Shown piece after piece: positions 37,772 to 46,734 of a stretch of 64,000 bases of DNA. The notes beneath the pieces are model-generated. The model had not been told where the DNA came from. It saw only the letters and a program-made list of their open reading frames with translations, and did not search any database. The stretch is from Stieleria maiorica. Its GTDB lineage: Bacteria; Planctomycetota; Planctomycetia; Pirellulales; Pirellulaceae. The stretch is taken from the NCBI RefSeq assembly GCF_008035925.1, contig NZ_CP036264.1, forward strand, positions 1,895,409 to 1,959,408, given 5' to 3'. Position numbers and translations under genes: made by a program. Numbering within the stretch: position 1 is the stretch's first letter; the number at the start of each line of letters is the position of its first letter.

Positions 37772-38257
37772 CTATTTAGCTTCTTGGGGTGGCCGCCCAG
37801 GCTTGGCGAGGCGAACAGGATCGGCAAGGCAAACTGGCTTGGCGACGCAACGGTCTTGGCGAGGCAAGAGCATCGCCAACGCGACCACGTCGGTGGAGGT
37901 CAGGTAGACGTACCACGCGAGAATCACTCCCGCGATTTCCTTCTTGGCGGCGGGCAAGTGATAACTACACAGACCGACAAGTGCAACAGTGCCAAGCAGG
38001 CGAATTATTGCTCCGGCGGAAAAACCGATCGTGATCCTGGCCGGTGAGCGATCACCCTGGGGCAACATCTCCGTCGCAATCCCCGGCAATCCGCCGGCCA
38101 CCGCCACCGCCCCGCTGCCCATGCCGACCATCAGCAACAAACGCACGTCGACCGCAAGGACGCCGCTGTGGGCCAATGACCATGACGCGAGCATCCCGAT
38201 CACCCAGGCGACCGAGATCGCGACGAGGCAGCACAGGTAGGGTCGGCCGTTTCGCAT
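37772..38257 (-). CDS. atpI: AtpI-like membrane protein of the atp operon
   Basis: About 161 residues with four hydrophobic segments (LVAISVAWVIGMLASWSLA; LLLMVGMGSGAVAVAG; IIRLLGTVALVGLCSY; ILAWYVYLTSTDVVALAMLL). Position between the AtpZ-like gene and atpB and the topology match AtpI, which helps assemble the c-ring or import Mg2+ in other bacteria. Sequence similarity to AtpI is weak by eye. The C-terminal 25 residues come from a short imperfect DNA repeat. ATG 38257 chosen; a TTG at 38278 adds seven residues. Confidence 0.65.
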   Translation of the reverse strand: MRNGRPYLCCLVAISVAWVIGMLASWSLAHSGVLAVDVRLLLMVGMGSGAVAVAGGLPGIATEMLPQGDRSPARITIGFSAGAIIRLLGTVALVGLCSYHLPAAKKEIAGVILAWYVYLTSTDVVALAMLLPRQDRCVAKPVCLADPVRLAKPGRPPQEAK

Positions 38258-38337
38258 TGGAAAATGGAGGGCGATCAACGAAATTCAGACGAAAGGGAAG
38301 TTCGGACGAAAAGGTTTGTACGAGGGGACGCGAATCA

Positions 38338-38760
38338 TCAAGGTGTTTCGTCGGCACGGTCATCGCCGCCGCCGTCATCGTCGGCAGCAACCGCGTCGCC
38401 CGGAGGCTGTTCGCCCGGAGGCTGTTCGTTGACCCGTCCGGGCGCCTGAGCGGCCGACCCGGACGTCTCGATCTGCCGTTGCAGGTTCGACGTCGAAGTC
38501 GCCAGGCGAATGAACCGGATCATGCCCAGGGTAAAGCCGAGCAATCCCCCGATGGCGGAGCAGACCGGGCGGGCTGCTTGCAACTGGCGGTCGATCGCGG
38601 CACCGATGGCACCGAACACGATCGTGATGAAGGCGAGTTCTAAACCGGCGCCGGCCATGCGGATCCAGACCGGCGCCTGTCCCCTCGCGGTGCGTGGGGT
38701 TCGGCCGGCCGGCTCTCGCCGCCGCGGCGGCCGATCCGGCGATCGATCCTGCTGCGGCAT
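38338..38760 (-). CDS. atpZ: AtpZ/AtpI-family subunit (gene 1 of the atp operon)
   Basis: The 140-residue protein has two membrane helices (GLELAFITIVFGAIGAAIDR and IGGLLGFTLGMIRFIR) separated by a short loop, the pattern of the AtpZ family of F1Fo assembly proteins. The N-terminus is Arg/Pro-rich and the C-terminus is acidic and disordered (AADDDGGGDDRADETP). It is the first gene of the ATP synthase operon. Confidence 0.8.
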   Translation of the reverse strand: MPQQDRSPDRPPRRREPAGRTPRTARGQAPVWIRMAGAGLELAFITIVFGAIGAAIDRQLQAARPVCSAIGGLLGFTLGMIRFIRLATSTSNLQRQIETSGSAAQAPGRVNEQPPGEQPPGDAVAADDDGGGDDRADETP

Positions 38761-39231
38761 TGTGCACCTTTGTTCAGTTTGTTTCCAGGTCCGCTCGCCC
38801 AGCTCGTGCAGGCCGCTTCGCAGCGACTCGATCGGGGGGCGGTGAACTCTGCTTCACCACAGAACGCGGGCACAGTCTGATCGACAACCGTGCCACGGAT
38901 AGGAGGGGCGACCGATAGCCGCACCCGAAGGCACGGGAGACCGGGGGGCGGCTCGGGGAAAAAGTGTCAGACGGCCCTGAAATAGACACGTTGTCGATTT
39001 TGGCTGCGGCAATCCGCAGAAAAATTGGGGAAGTTTTCCCGTTCTTTACGGCGATTTCAGCCCAAATCTCGATTCAAGCCCTGCAATCCGACCAGACGAC
39101 TCTTTAACTTTCTCAAAGCCTTGGCATAATGACTGCGGTGTTGATTGCTCCGTTAACGGTTCCTGAGCGGCAAGGTGACCCCGCCAAAACCCCACTCTAT
39201 GGGGATAGCTGCACCGGTTTCTGGAATTCAG
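38761..39231. other. Divergent intergenic region between the atp operon and DUF4912 gene
   Basis: No gene is supported. It should contain the atp operon promoter (minus) but no clear minus-strand -35/-10 pair was found. A possible plus promoter is listed separately. Confidence 0.4.
39103..39130 (+). promoter_or_regulatory. Possible promoter upstream of the DUF4912 gene
   Basis: TTTAAC (39103-39108), 16 bp, CATAAT (39125-39130). Moderate match, correctly placed for the small frame at 39232 and the DUF4912 gene. Confidence 0.35.
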
Positions 39232-39441
39232 ATGAGCGACAAACCACCCACCAAGACGCGGACGAGTCAGCCTGCCCAGGATCCGGCTCGTCCATCGGTT
39301 TCTCACCGGGCCGTGGCCACATGGCTTTCAGCCGGGGGAGTAACACGCGTCATCACGATAACGCCGACTCAACTTGTGACTTTGAACGATTTCGCAAGTG
39401 GCTGGCCAGCACGACTAGCACATCTGGAGACAGTACTTTGA
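39232..39441 (+). CDS. Possible small upstream reading frame, 69 residues
   Basis: Starts with ATG and ends at TGA (39439-39441), which overlaps the proposed TTG start of the next gene (TTGA). The product begins MSDKPPTKTRTSQPAQDPAR and has no recognised family. The overlap suggests translational coupling or a leader peptide; composition alone does not prove expression. Confidence 0.3.
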   Translation: MSDKPPTKTRTSQPAQDPARPSVSHRAVATWLSAGGVTRVITITPTQLVTLNDFASGWPARLAHLETVL

Positions 39442-40784
39442 TCAAAACGGCAGATCTCAAGTCACAGACGCGGCGTGAACTCGCCTCTCTGGCCAAAAAC
39501 TATGGCATCGCCGGGTGGCATGGCATGCGAAAGGATGAGCTGGTTGACGCGATCAGCAAGACCCAGCGTCGGTTGCGGCGAAAATCGAAGTCTTCCCCGG
39601 CGTCCAAGTCGGGCCGCAGTGGGGTGTCGGCAAAAGCCGGCTCGAGCTCGGGGGCAACCGCACGCGCGTCCAGCCGGCGGGTAAGTGCCTCCAAACCGCG
39701 AACGGATAAATCGGCCGACGGCGTCGCGTCGACGGTGAAATCGATGTCGAAAACTCGTCCGGCAGCCGCCAAGTCTTCGCGGAACGTCAAATCCCGGTCG
39801 CGTCGCAACGTTTCCCTGAACGATCGCCCGTTGCCAGAAATGCGGGCCCCCAAGGTTTCGGCAAAAACCGCCCGCATCCGGGCCCAATTGCGTCGGCAGA
39901 AGGAGCAAGCGGAAAAGCACCGCGACCTGTCCACCGGCACCCTGGTCGGCGGATCGGCAGTCCAGAACGGCCCCCAGCGGACGCGGGCCGGCGAGCCCCA
40001 CCGCGATCGCATCGTGCTGATGGTCCGCGATTCCTACTGGTTGCAAGCGACCTGGGAAATCACTCGGGCAAGCGTCGCCCGAGCGGAGTCGTCGCTGGCC
40101 GAACGCTGGCACACAGCCAAGCCTGTTTTGCGGGTGATGGAAGTCGAAGACGTGGCCAACAACATCGCCGAGACCGTCCAACGCGACATCCCGATCCACG
40201 GCGGCGTGGATACCTGGTACATCGATGTCCAGGAGCCCCCGACGCGATTCCGCGTCGCCATCGGCTACATCACCTCGGATGACCATTTCCATCCGATCTG
40301 CCGCAGCAACATCGTCGAAACGCCCAGCCCCGGCGAGTGCGAACGCCTGGACGAGCACTGGCACGACATCGCCGACGACTACGAACGAATCTATTCGCTC
40401 AGCGGTGGCTACGACACCGACGGCGGCGACCTGAAGGAGATCTTCGAAGAGCGGCTGCATCGTTCGATGCCGACACGCGGCTCACAAGGCCAGTTGACTG
40501 CTGATCCGACGTTGCTGCGTCAAAGCAAGTTGCCTTTCGAAGTCGACGCGGAATTGATCGTGTTCGGCCGAACCGCATCGGGGTCCTCGGTTTCGCTGGG
40601 CGGTCGTCCGGTCAAACTGCAATCCGACGGAACGTTCACCGTCCGCATGAAGTTGCCCGACAAGCGTCAGGTGTTGCCGGTGACGGCCGAAAGCCGTGAT
40701 GGCATGCGGCAGCGAACCACCGTGATCGCCGTCGAACGCAATACCAAGGTCATGGAAGCGGTCGACGTCAAGGACAACATGTAG
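39438..40784 (+). CDS. DUF4912 protein with Rho N-terminal-like domain
   Basis: About 448 residues. Residues 1-45 (LIKTADLKSQTRRELASLAK, then GMRKDELVDAI) resemble the Rho-N/SAP-like helical domain that binds nucleic acid. A long Ser/Lys/Arg-rich disordered linker follows (about 45-180). Residues about 185-310 match DUF4912 (DRIVLMVRDSYWLQATWEIT; TWYIDVQEPPTRFRVAIGYI). The C-terminus has a beta-rich segment (LIVFGRTASGSSVSLGGRPV). TTG 39438 was chosen because GGAG lies eight bases upstream and the Rho-N domain begins right after. The basic linker suggests nucleic-acid binding; function unknown. Confidence 0.8.
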   Translation: MIKTADLKSQTRRELASLAKNYGIAGWHGMRKDELVDAISKTQRRLRRKSKSSPASKSGRSGVSAKAGSSSGATARASSRRVSASKPRTDKSADGVASTVKSMSKTRPAAAKSSRNVKSRSRRNVSLNDRPLPEMRAPKVSAKTARIRAQLRRQKEQAEKHRDLSTGTLVGGSAVQNGPQRTRAGEPHRDRIVLMVRDSYWLQATWEITRASVARAESSLAERWHTAKPVLRVMEVEDVANNIAETVQRDIPIHGGVDTWYIDVQEPPTRFRVAIGYITSDDHFHPICRSNIVETPSPGECERLDEHWHDIADDYERIYSLSGGYDTDGGDLKEIFEERLHRSMPTRGSQGQLTADPTLLRQSKLPFEVDAELIVFGRTASGSSVSLGGRPVKLQSDGTFTVRMKLPDKRQVLPVTAESRDGMRQRTTVIAVERNTKVMEAVDVKDNM

Positions 40785-40816
40785 CGTCGCCAGTGGGATA
40801 GCTTTCCAGCCTGGAG

Positions 40817-41025
40817 GTACGATGGCCCTTCCGGGCCGTCGCGTCGTGTCCTTCGGCGGTCAGTTAAGAATGAACCCTACCTGGAAGAGTTCGTGCGCAT
40901 GCTTGCTCTAAGGGGGCGTTCAGGCAGGAGGTCTGGAGGAACCGAAAAGGCCCACGGATAGCTGCGCGAACCCACGGATGTAATGTGGCCTGGGATCCGC
41001 GGGTTCGCGCTGCTATCCGTGGGCA
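40817..41025. repeat. Two palindromic elements between genes
   Basis: At 40817-40850 a hairpin contains GATGGCCCTTCCGGGCCGTC. At 40950-41025 is a CCCACGGAT element: CCCACGGATAGC and GAACCCACGGAT on the left pair with ATCCGCGGGTTC and GCTATCCGTGGG on the right. Relatives lie at 41968-42040 and 53221-53298. No gene in 40785-41100. Confidence 0.8.
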
Positions 41026-41100
41026 ATCGACCTCCATGTGGTTCAGGGCAGCCAGAGATATTTGCAGAAACCCCGTAGAATCAAAGACTTATAAACCCCG

Positions 41101-41853
41101 ATGCCACGCAACCTCCTCGCCTCCGTCTGCTCCGCCCTGCTTCTCTTGATTGTGGCGACAACCGGCTCGGCAGCCGACTCCAAACCGCTCCGCATCCTGC
41201 TGATCACCAGCGGTTGCTGCCACGACTATGACTTTCAGACCAAGTCGCTACAGCTGGCGTTCGAAAACGCCGGGGTCGCGGCCAACTGGACGGTGGTCAA
41301 TGAAGGCGGTACGGGGACGGACGCGCAAATTGACTTTTATGGCCAGTCGGATTGGGCCAAGAACTTTGACGTCTGCATTCACAACGAGTGTTTTGCCAAG
41401 ACGACCGACGCCGATTACATCCGCACGATCACCGGGCCGCACTTCGAAGGCTTGCCGGCGGTCGTGATCCACTGTGCCATGCACACCTATCGCGATGCGA
41501 CCATCGACGACTGGCGTCAACTGCTCGGCGTGACCAGCCGGCGACACGACCACAAAAGCTCATACAAAGTCGACGTGAAGGCCAGAGATCACCCGATCAT
41601 GAAGTCCTTTCCCGACGGCCACACGATCCAGTTCGACGAGCTGTACATCATCGAAAAACTTTGGCCGACCGCGACCGCCTTGGCGACCAGCATAAGTGAA
41701 AAGGATGGCAAAGAACATCCCGTGATCTGGACCAACCAGTACGGCAAGGCCCGCGTGTTCGGCACCACCTACGGCCACTCCAACGAGACCTTCCAAGACA
41801 AGGTCTTTCTGAACCTGATCGTCGATGGCACCGTTTGGGCCGCGGGGAAGTGA
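41101..41853 (+). CDS. Exported ThuA-like protein
   Basis: A 250-residue protein with a signal peptide (hydrophobic LLASVCSALLLLIVATTGSA, cleavage near AAD). The body has LRILLITSGCCHDYDFQT, VVIHCAMHTYR and the C-terminal GKARVFGTTYGHSNETF, typical of the ThuA/trehalose-utilisation-like glutamine-amidotransferase fold. ThuA proteins are linked to sugar use, and secreted versions are common in planctomycetes. A Cys-Cys-His stretch sits where the usual G-H-H motif is found. Enzyme activity is not established. Confidence 0.85.
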   Translation: MPRNLLASVCSALLLLIVATTGSAADSKPLRILLITSGCCHDYDFQTKSLQLAFENAGVAANWTVVNEGGTGTDAQIDFYGQSDWAKNFDVCIHNECFAKTTDADYIRTITGPHFEGLPAVVIHCAMHTYRDATIDDWRQLLGVTSRRHDHKSSYKVDVKARDHPIMKSFPDGHTIQFDELYIIEKLWPTATALATSISEKDGKEHPVIWTNQYGKARVFGTTYGHSNETFQDKVFLNLIVDGTVWAAGK

Positions 41854-41967
41854 TCGCGGGGTAGGCGTCGACGATGCCAACACGCACCTGTGATCTCGGT
41901 CCTCCGTCGACTCCACGCTCTGGCGAGCGTCGCTACGTCAGCGGGTCGGACTCCAGGTGGAAGTCAC

Positions 41968-42040
41968 CCAACGGATGGCAAGGCGTACCCACGGATCTCA
42001 TCCAGTTTCCTATCCGTGGGTACGCTTTGCCATCCGTGGT
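41968..42040. repeat. Palindromic CCCACGGAT element
   Basis: ACGGATGGCAAGGCGTACCC then ACGGAT on the left, ATCCGTGGGTACGC and TTTGCCATCCGT on the right, forming a long imperfect hairpin. It lies between two convergent genes and may act as a bidirectional terminator. Confidence 0.85.
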
Positions 42041-42070
42041 TCTTCTCGTCCTCCAGTATCGAGCAAAGCG

Positions 42071-43930
42071 TCACTGCAGACTGTCGCCTTCGGCGAGCCG
42101 ACGTTCGTTCAGTTCGCGTTGCATTTCTTTAAAGTCTCTCGGCGACAGCTTGTCCCAGTTCGATTCCTCGACTGGGATCCCGGGGGTGTAGCTCAGGTAC
42201 GGAAACTGATGAGCCGTGACGACGCCACCGCCGATCAGGGCGATCAATCCGATTGCCAGTGGTATGGTCGCGAGCCGAGTGGTGGTGGTGACGAAGGGGC
42301 GAAAGACGACGGCCAGCAGTTTTGGAAACACGGCGTGCGCTCCGAGCAGAAGCAGCCATGACGCGGCCGTCGCGACGACCGTCGTTGAAACCACCTGGAC
42401 CCAATCACGTATCCAGCCCATTCGGCCGATGTCACGAGGTTCGTCATAGATTTCGACCCACAGGGCAACCGAGGCGATGATCGGAGCGATCAAGATCGGA
42501 AGGGCGATGATCAGATACGCTCCGCCGAGGACCAGCCGGCTGACGAGAAACGTTTGCGGGCTTCCGGATTCCGACTCGCGCGCCAGCGAGACTCTTGCAA
42601 AAACAATCGCCAAGAACGTCGTCAGCCCGCACCAGAGCAGCGCCATCGCTTCGCCGCGCGGGACACCGAGCCACATGGAGGTGCCCACCGCGCCGACGAT
42701 GGCGATCCCCAGGGCGATGTAGGCGGGGACTTCCACGCGGGGGTTGGTCAGCCTGCGATTGACAGCCTGCGAAATCCACGTGCCCGTCGTTTCCATCGAT
42801 GTCGATGCATATTCGCTGGCGACGTTTCCCGCGCGGTGCACCGTCGCGTGAACGCGTTGCCAGGGATCGTCGGGCGATGTAGCGGCCTGCGCCGTTTGAT
42901 GCGGAGTCTTTTCAATTTCATCCAGATCGTGCATCACCGCCGAAGCCGTGGCGTAGCGTTTTTCGGGGTGCTTTTCCAGCGCCCGCAACACTACGTCGTC
43001 CAGCCGCACGTCGATCGAAACCTTTGGGATCTGCCGGGACGCTGCACCGTTTAGGAGCTGGCTGGGTGGTTCGAATCGGCCGATCGGAAGTTCACCGGTC
43101 AGCATTTCGTAGAACACCACGCCGAGTGCGTAGATGTCGGCGCGATGATCGACCGAACGTGGGTTTTCCAACTGCTCGGGCGCCATGTAATGCACCGTCC
43201 CCACGACACCTTGTGTTGGATCGGGCGCCGGAGATTCGCTTTCGGCCGTTGTGCCCTCTTCGGCATCAACGGCGGTTTTGTTGGCCACCAACTTGGCGAG
43301 CCCGAAATCGGTGATCTTCAACCGCCCGCGGCTGTCGAAGAGCAGGTTTTCCGGTTTGATGTCGCGATGCACGACGCCTTCGTCGTGGGCATAGGCCAGC
43401 GCGTCGCAAAGTTGCGGGATGATCTCGAGCGCTTCAGCCGGTGACAGCCTGCCCTGGGCCAGGACTTCGCGCAGGTTGGCCCCTTCGACCAATTCCATCA
43501 CCAACATGGCGTAGGGGCCGGCTTGGCCGAAATCATGAACGGAAACAATGTTGGGATGATTGAGTTTGGCCAGCGCCCGGCCCTCCTGGGCAAACCGCTC
43601 GCGAAAACCGGCGCGTTCGGCGATTTGCGGGGGCAGGATCTTGATCGCCACGGCGCGATCGAGCGACTTCTGTCGGCCCAAGTAGACCGCGCCCATGCCG
43701 CCTTGCCCGATCAACGCTTCGACTTCGTAGCCGCTGATCTGCCCGGACAATTCTTCGATCGACGGCGGGACAAAGCTTTGGCCGGGTCCGAGTGTGATCG
43801 CGACCGGATGCGGCTTGTCCCAGGGCGGTCGCAGCAAACAGCGTGGGCATTGTGCTGGGGCTGCAGAATCAGCGGACGCCGGGTCGGTCGGGATCGGCGT
43901 GCCACAGCGGGGACAGGGTGTGTCGGACAT
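42071..43930 (-). CDS. Membrane Ser/Thr protein kinase with N-terminal zinc ribbon
   Basis: The 619-residue protein begins with two CPRC pairs (Cys6/9 and 28/31), a probable zinc ribbon. The Hanks-type kinase domain covers about 68-335: GQGGMGAVYLG, Lys97, HRDIKPENLL (188-197), DFG (208-210) and HYMAPEQL. All catalytic residues are present, so it should be active. About residues 415-580 contain around six membrane helices; the C-terminal 40 residues are charged. It lies downstream of an ECF sigma gene on the same strand, an arrangement known in planctomycetes, suggesting that the kinase controls the sigma factor or its targets (inference). Confidence 0.93.
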   Translation of the reverse strand: MSDTPCPRCGTPIPTDPASADSAAPAQCPRCLLRPPWDKPHPVAITLGPGQSFVPPSIEELSGQISGYEVEALIGQGGMGAVYLGRQKSLDRAVAIKILPPQIAERAGFRERFAQEGRALAKLNHPNIVSVHDFGQAGPYAMLVMELVEGANLREVLAQGRLSPAEALEIIPQLCDALAYAHDEGVVHRDIKPENLLFDSRGRLKITDFGLAKLVANKTAVDAEEGTTAESESPAPDPTQGVVGTVHYMAPEQLENPRSVDHRADIYALGVVFYEMLTGELPIGRFEPPSQLLNGAASRQIPKVSIDVRLDDVVLRALEKHPEKRYATASAVMHDLDEIEKTPHQTAQAATSPDDPWQRVHATVHRAGNVASEYASTSMETTGTWISQAVNRRLTNPRVEVPAYIALGIAIVGAVGTSMWLGVPRGEAMALLWCGLTTFLAIVFARVSLARESESGSPQTFLVSRLVLGGAYLIIALPILIAPIIASVALWVEIYDEPRDIGRMGWIRDWVQVVSTTVVATAASWLLLLGAHAVFPKLLAVVFRPFVTTTTRLATIPLAIGLIALIGGGVVTAHQFPYLSYTPGIPVEESNWDKLSPRDFKEMQRELNERRLAEGDSLQ

Positions 43931-44073
43931 CGTGATTGCGTGGTTTCGGAGGAACGCGGACGGGACTCTGTTTTCTCCTACACGCGGTTGGGGAGCGGGT
44001 TACAGACAAAGTTGAAACAAAGCAGACGTAGTTTACCTCAGCTTCACTTGCGGGTTTCCGATGCATTCCGAGC

Positions 44074-44175
44074 GTCGCCGCGTTCTCCGAACCCGGCGAG
44101 CGCGAAAGTCGCCGTGTTCTCCGAACTCGGCGAGCACGAAAGTCGCCGTGTTCTCCGAACTCGGCGAGCGCAAAT
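44074..44175. repeat. Three 34-bp tandem units between sigma factor and kinase
   Basis: Units start at 44074, 44108 and 44142, each containing TTCTCCGAACTCGGCGAG with small changes. The gap 43931-44254 has no gene. The units contain short inverted segments (CTCGGCGAG). Confidence 0.9.
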
Positions 44176-44254
44176 AGTCGAAACGCTGCCCCGCGCCGAC
44201 CTCGGAGAGGACGGCGACGGCCCAGCCCAATGGCAAACGAAGTTGCATAAACGA

Positions 44255-45010
44255 TTAGTGCCGACCAAGTGCATCGAACAACCATTGTCGCTCGCGACCG
44301 GAGTCGTCGGGGTTTTCAACCGTTTGAGCGACCGCTTCCAGCAATCGAGCGCGGTACGTTGCCCTCAGCCGATGAATCGCGACCTTGAGTGCCGTTGCGG
44401 ACAATCCCAGATCGGCAGCGAGTTGTGTGCGCGAGGGGGCATCGGTGTCGGTCGAAGTCAGCATCGGTGCCAGTTTGGCAAACCACTCCCCTTTGCCCTT
44501 TGCTTCGTATTCCCGTCGCAGTTCGGCAATCGTTTGACGGATCAGACACAGCGCCCACTGGCGGTCAAACAGAGCGGCCGGGTCTGCGTTTTGATCCGCG
44601 ATGCCGTCGGTGCCAACCGAACGATCCGCGTTGTCAAACGATTCCGCGTCGATCGAAAACGTGGAAACGGTGCCGCCTCGCTTGACTGCTGTTTCGCGAC
44701 GATGTTCGTTGGCCACGTAATGATCAAGCGAGCTGTACAAGAATGCCCGAAACCGACCTCGTGACGCGTCGGCGGCGGCGATCGAATCACGTTCCAGTAA
44801 GTTGGCAAAGAACCCCTGGATCAAGTCCTCGGAATCCTGCCGCGACCGACCGCGACGGCGAAGGTAACCGTAGAGCGCCGGCCAATAGATCGCGCAAAGT
44901 TCCTCGAGCGATTGCCGCGCGAGTTGACGATCCGACGCATCCCCCGAGATCACGCCCGCGCGAACGACCAGGCTCCAACGCGTCGAGGGAAGTCGTCCGG
45001 CAAGTGTCAT
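44255..45010 (-). CDS. ECF-type RNA polymerase sigma factor
   Basis: 251 residues. Region 2 (about 30-115) has EELCAIYWPALYGYLRRRG and DSEDLIQGFFANLL, the planctomycete ECF pattern. Region 4 (about 165-235) has the helix-turn-helix DLGLSATALKVAIHRLRATY. The linker of about 50 residues is longer than in classic ECF factors. No anti-sigma gene is adjacent; instead the kinase gene is downstream, suggesting phosphorylation-based control. The ATG at 45010 lies 50 bp from the direct-repeat array, so its promoter overlaps or abuts the array. Confidence 0.9.
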   Translation of the reverse strand: MTLAGRLPSTRWSLVVRAGVISGDASDRQLARQSLEELCAIYWPALYGYLRRRGRSRQDSEDLIQGFFANLLERDSIAAADASRGRFRAFLYSSLDHYVANEHRRETAVKRGGTVSTFSIDAESFDNADRSVGTDGIADQNADPAALFDRQWALCLIRQTIAELRREYEAKGKGEWFAKLAPMLTSTDTDAPSRTQLAADLGLSATALKVAIHRLRATYRARLLEAVAQTVENPDDSGRERQWLFDALGRH

Positions 45011-45065
45011 GGTTTGATTCGGGTGGGACTGCGGTGAACACGATTGAAAAATCGAATTGTAGCCG

Positions 45066-46032
45066 GTTGATCGGCCGATCGCCGAGTGACATTAGCCGAT
45101 TCGCGCGAGCGTTCGGGCAGTCCTGGCGCCGGTGTGGAATTGCTGGGCCCGTAGGCTCGCGCCATACGGCTGATCTGCCGAACGATATTAGCCGAATCGC
45201 GCGAGCGTTCGGGCGGTCCCGCGCCGGCGTGGAACTGCTGGGCCCGTAGGCTCGCGCCATACGGCTGATCTGCCGAACGATATTAGCCGAATCGCGCGAG
45301 CGTTCGGGCGGTCCTGCGCCGGTGTGGAATTGCTGGGCCCGTAGGCTCGCGCCAAACGGCTGATCTGCCGAACGACATTGGCCGAATCGCGCGAGCGATC
45401 GGGCAGTCCTGGCGCCGGTTTGGAACTGCCGGGCCCGTAGGCTCGCGCCATACGGCTGATTTGCCGAGGGGCATTAGCCGATTCGCGCCAGCGTTCGGGC
45501 AGTCCTGGCGTTGGTGTGGTATTGCCGGGCCCGTAGGCTCACGCCAAACGGCTGATCTGCCGAACGATATTAGCCGAATCGCGCGAGCGTTCGGGCAGTC
45601 CTGGCGCCGGTGTGGAATTGCCGGGCCCGTAGGCTCGCGCCATACGGCTGATCTGCCGAACGACATTAGCCGAATCGCGCGAGCGTTCGGGCAGTCCTGC
45701 GTTGGTGTGGTATTGCCGGGCCCGTAGGCTCGCGCCATACGGCTGATCTGCCGAACGACATTAGCCGAATCGCGCGAGCGTTCGGGCAGTCCTGGAGCCG
45801 GTGTGGAATTGCTGGGCCCGTAGGCTCGCGCCATACGGCTGATCTGCCGAACGATATTAGCCGAATCGCGCGAGCGTTCGGGCGGTCCTGCGCCGGTGTG
45901 GAATTGCCGGGCCCGTAGGCTCGCGCCATACGGCTGATCTGCCGAACGACATTAGCCGAATCGCGCGAGCGTTCGGGCGGTCCCGCGCCGGTTTGGAATT
46001 GCTGGGCCCGTAGGCTCGCGCCATACGGCTGA
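45066..46032 (+). repeat. Array 1 of the RAYT island: ten 95/96-bp direct units
   Basis: The shared core GGCCCGTAGGCTCGCGCC recurs near 45146, 45241, 45336, 45432, 45528, 45624, 45719, 45815, 45910 and 46005, spaced 95 or 96 bp. Each unit also contains CCGAACG (often TGCCGAACGA) and CGTTCGG, which pair around about 25 bases, REP-like. All units have the same orientation and there are no unique spacers, so this is not CRISPR. Confidence 0.95.
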
Positions 46033-46162
46033 ACAAACATTGATAATTCCAAGATTCTGCTTGCTACTGCGCATTTCATCGCTCGAATGAGAGAGTAACT
46101 ACCCTGTTAAGCTAATAGCGGTTTCTCGATCGAGCATTCTACATCGTCACGAGGGGCGTCCA

Positions 46163-46657
46163 TTGAACAACGATAGTCCGATCGCTTTTTTTATTACTTG
46201 GACCGTCTACGGGACCTTTCTCCCAGGTGATGCTCGTGGATGGCGTCGAAGGCGGCAAGGCAATCAACTGCCACGGCCAAAACTTGCCCAATGGCACCGT
46301 GATAGGCTTCTGTACGATATCGTGTTGCTCTCAATGTCGATACGCAAAACCGTTGAACAGACGATCGAGAATCATTGCGGTCTACGGAAATGGCACCATT
46401 GGGCTAGCAAGGCGCGGACCAATCATGTTCACGCCGTCATTACTGCCCCTGACTATCGAGGTAGCGTCGTCCGAGATCAACTCAAGGCGTATTGCACGAG
46501 AGAGATTCGAGCCATTGATTCCAGACTTATTGATCGCCCTGTTTGGACTCGGGGCGGAGACTGGGAGTGCCTTAATTCCATGCAAGACGTAGCGGATTGC
46601 GTCGAATACGTCCTTGAAGCTCAAGATCGAAAGGGACGTGATGTGATTGAAAGCTGA
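46163..46657 (+). CDS. REP-associated tyrosine transposase (RAYT, IS200/Y1 type)
   Basis: The 164-residue protein has FFITWTVYGTFLPGDARGW at the N-terminus, a hallmark of this family, the HUH motif NHVHAV (His88, His90) and the nucleophile Tyr110 in LKAYCTREI. Catalytic residues look intact. RAYTs are usually single-copy, domesticated Y1 transposases that process REP hairpins. The TTG start at 46163 has GAGGGG six bases before it. The gene is clearly lower in G+C than its surroundings, supporting horizontal gain. It splits the array: the left unit stops after CGGCTGA and the right one restarts within CAGCGTTCGGG. Confidence 0.92.
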   Translation: MNNDSPIAFFITWTVYGTFLPGDARGWRRRRQGNQLPRPKLAQWHRDRLLYDIVLLSMSIRKTVEQTIENHCGLRKWHHWASKARTNHVHAVITAPDYRGSVVRDQLKAYCTREIRAIDSRLIDRPVWTRGGDWECLNSMQDVADCVEYVLEAQDRKGRDVIES

Positions 46658-46734
46658 TCATTGCGCGGATTTCAATTTTCGACTAGATTCCTTCCTCGCG
46701 GTGTAATGCGAGAAGTTGCGTTGCTCGCGTAGTG

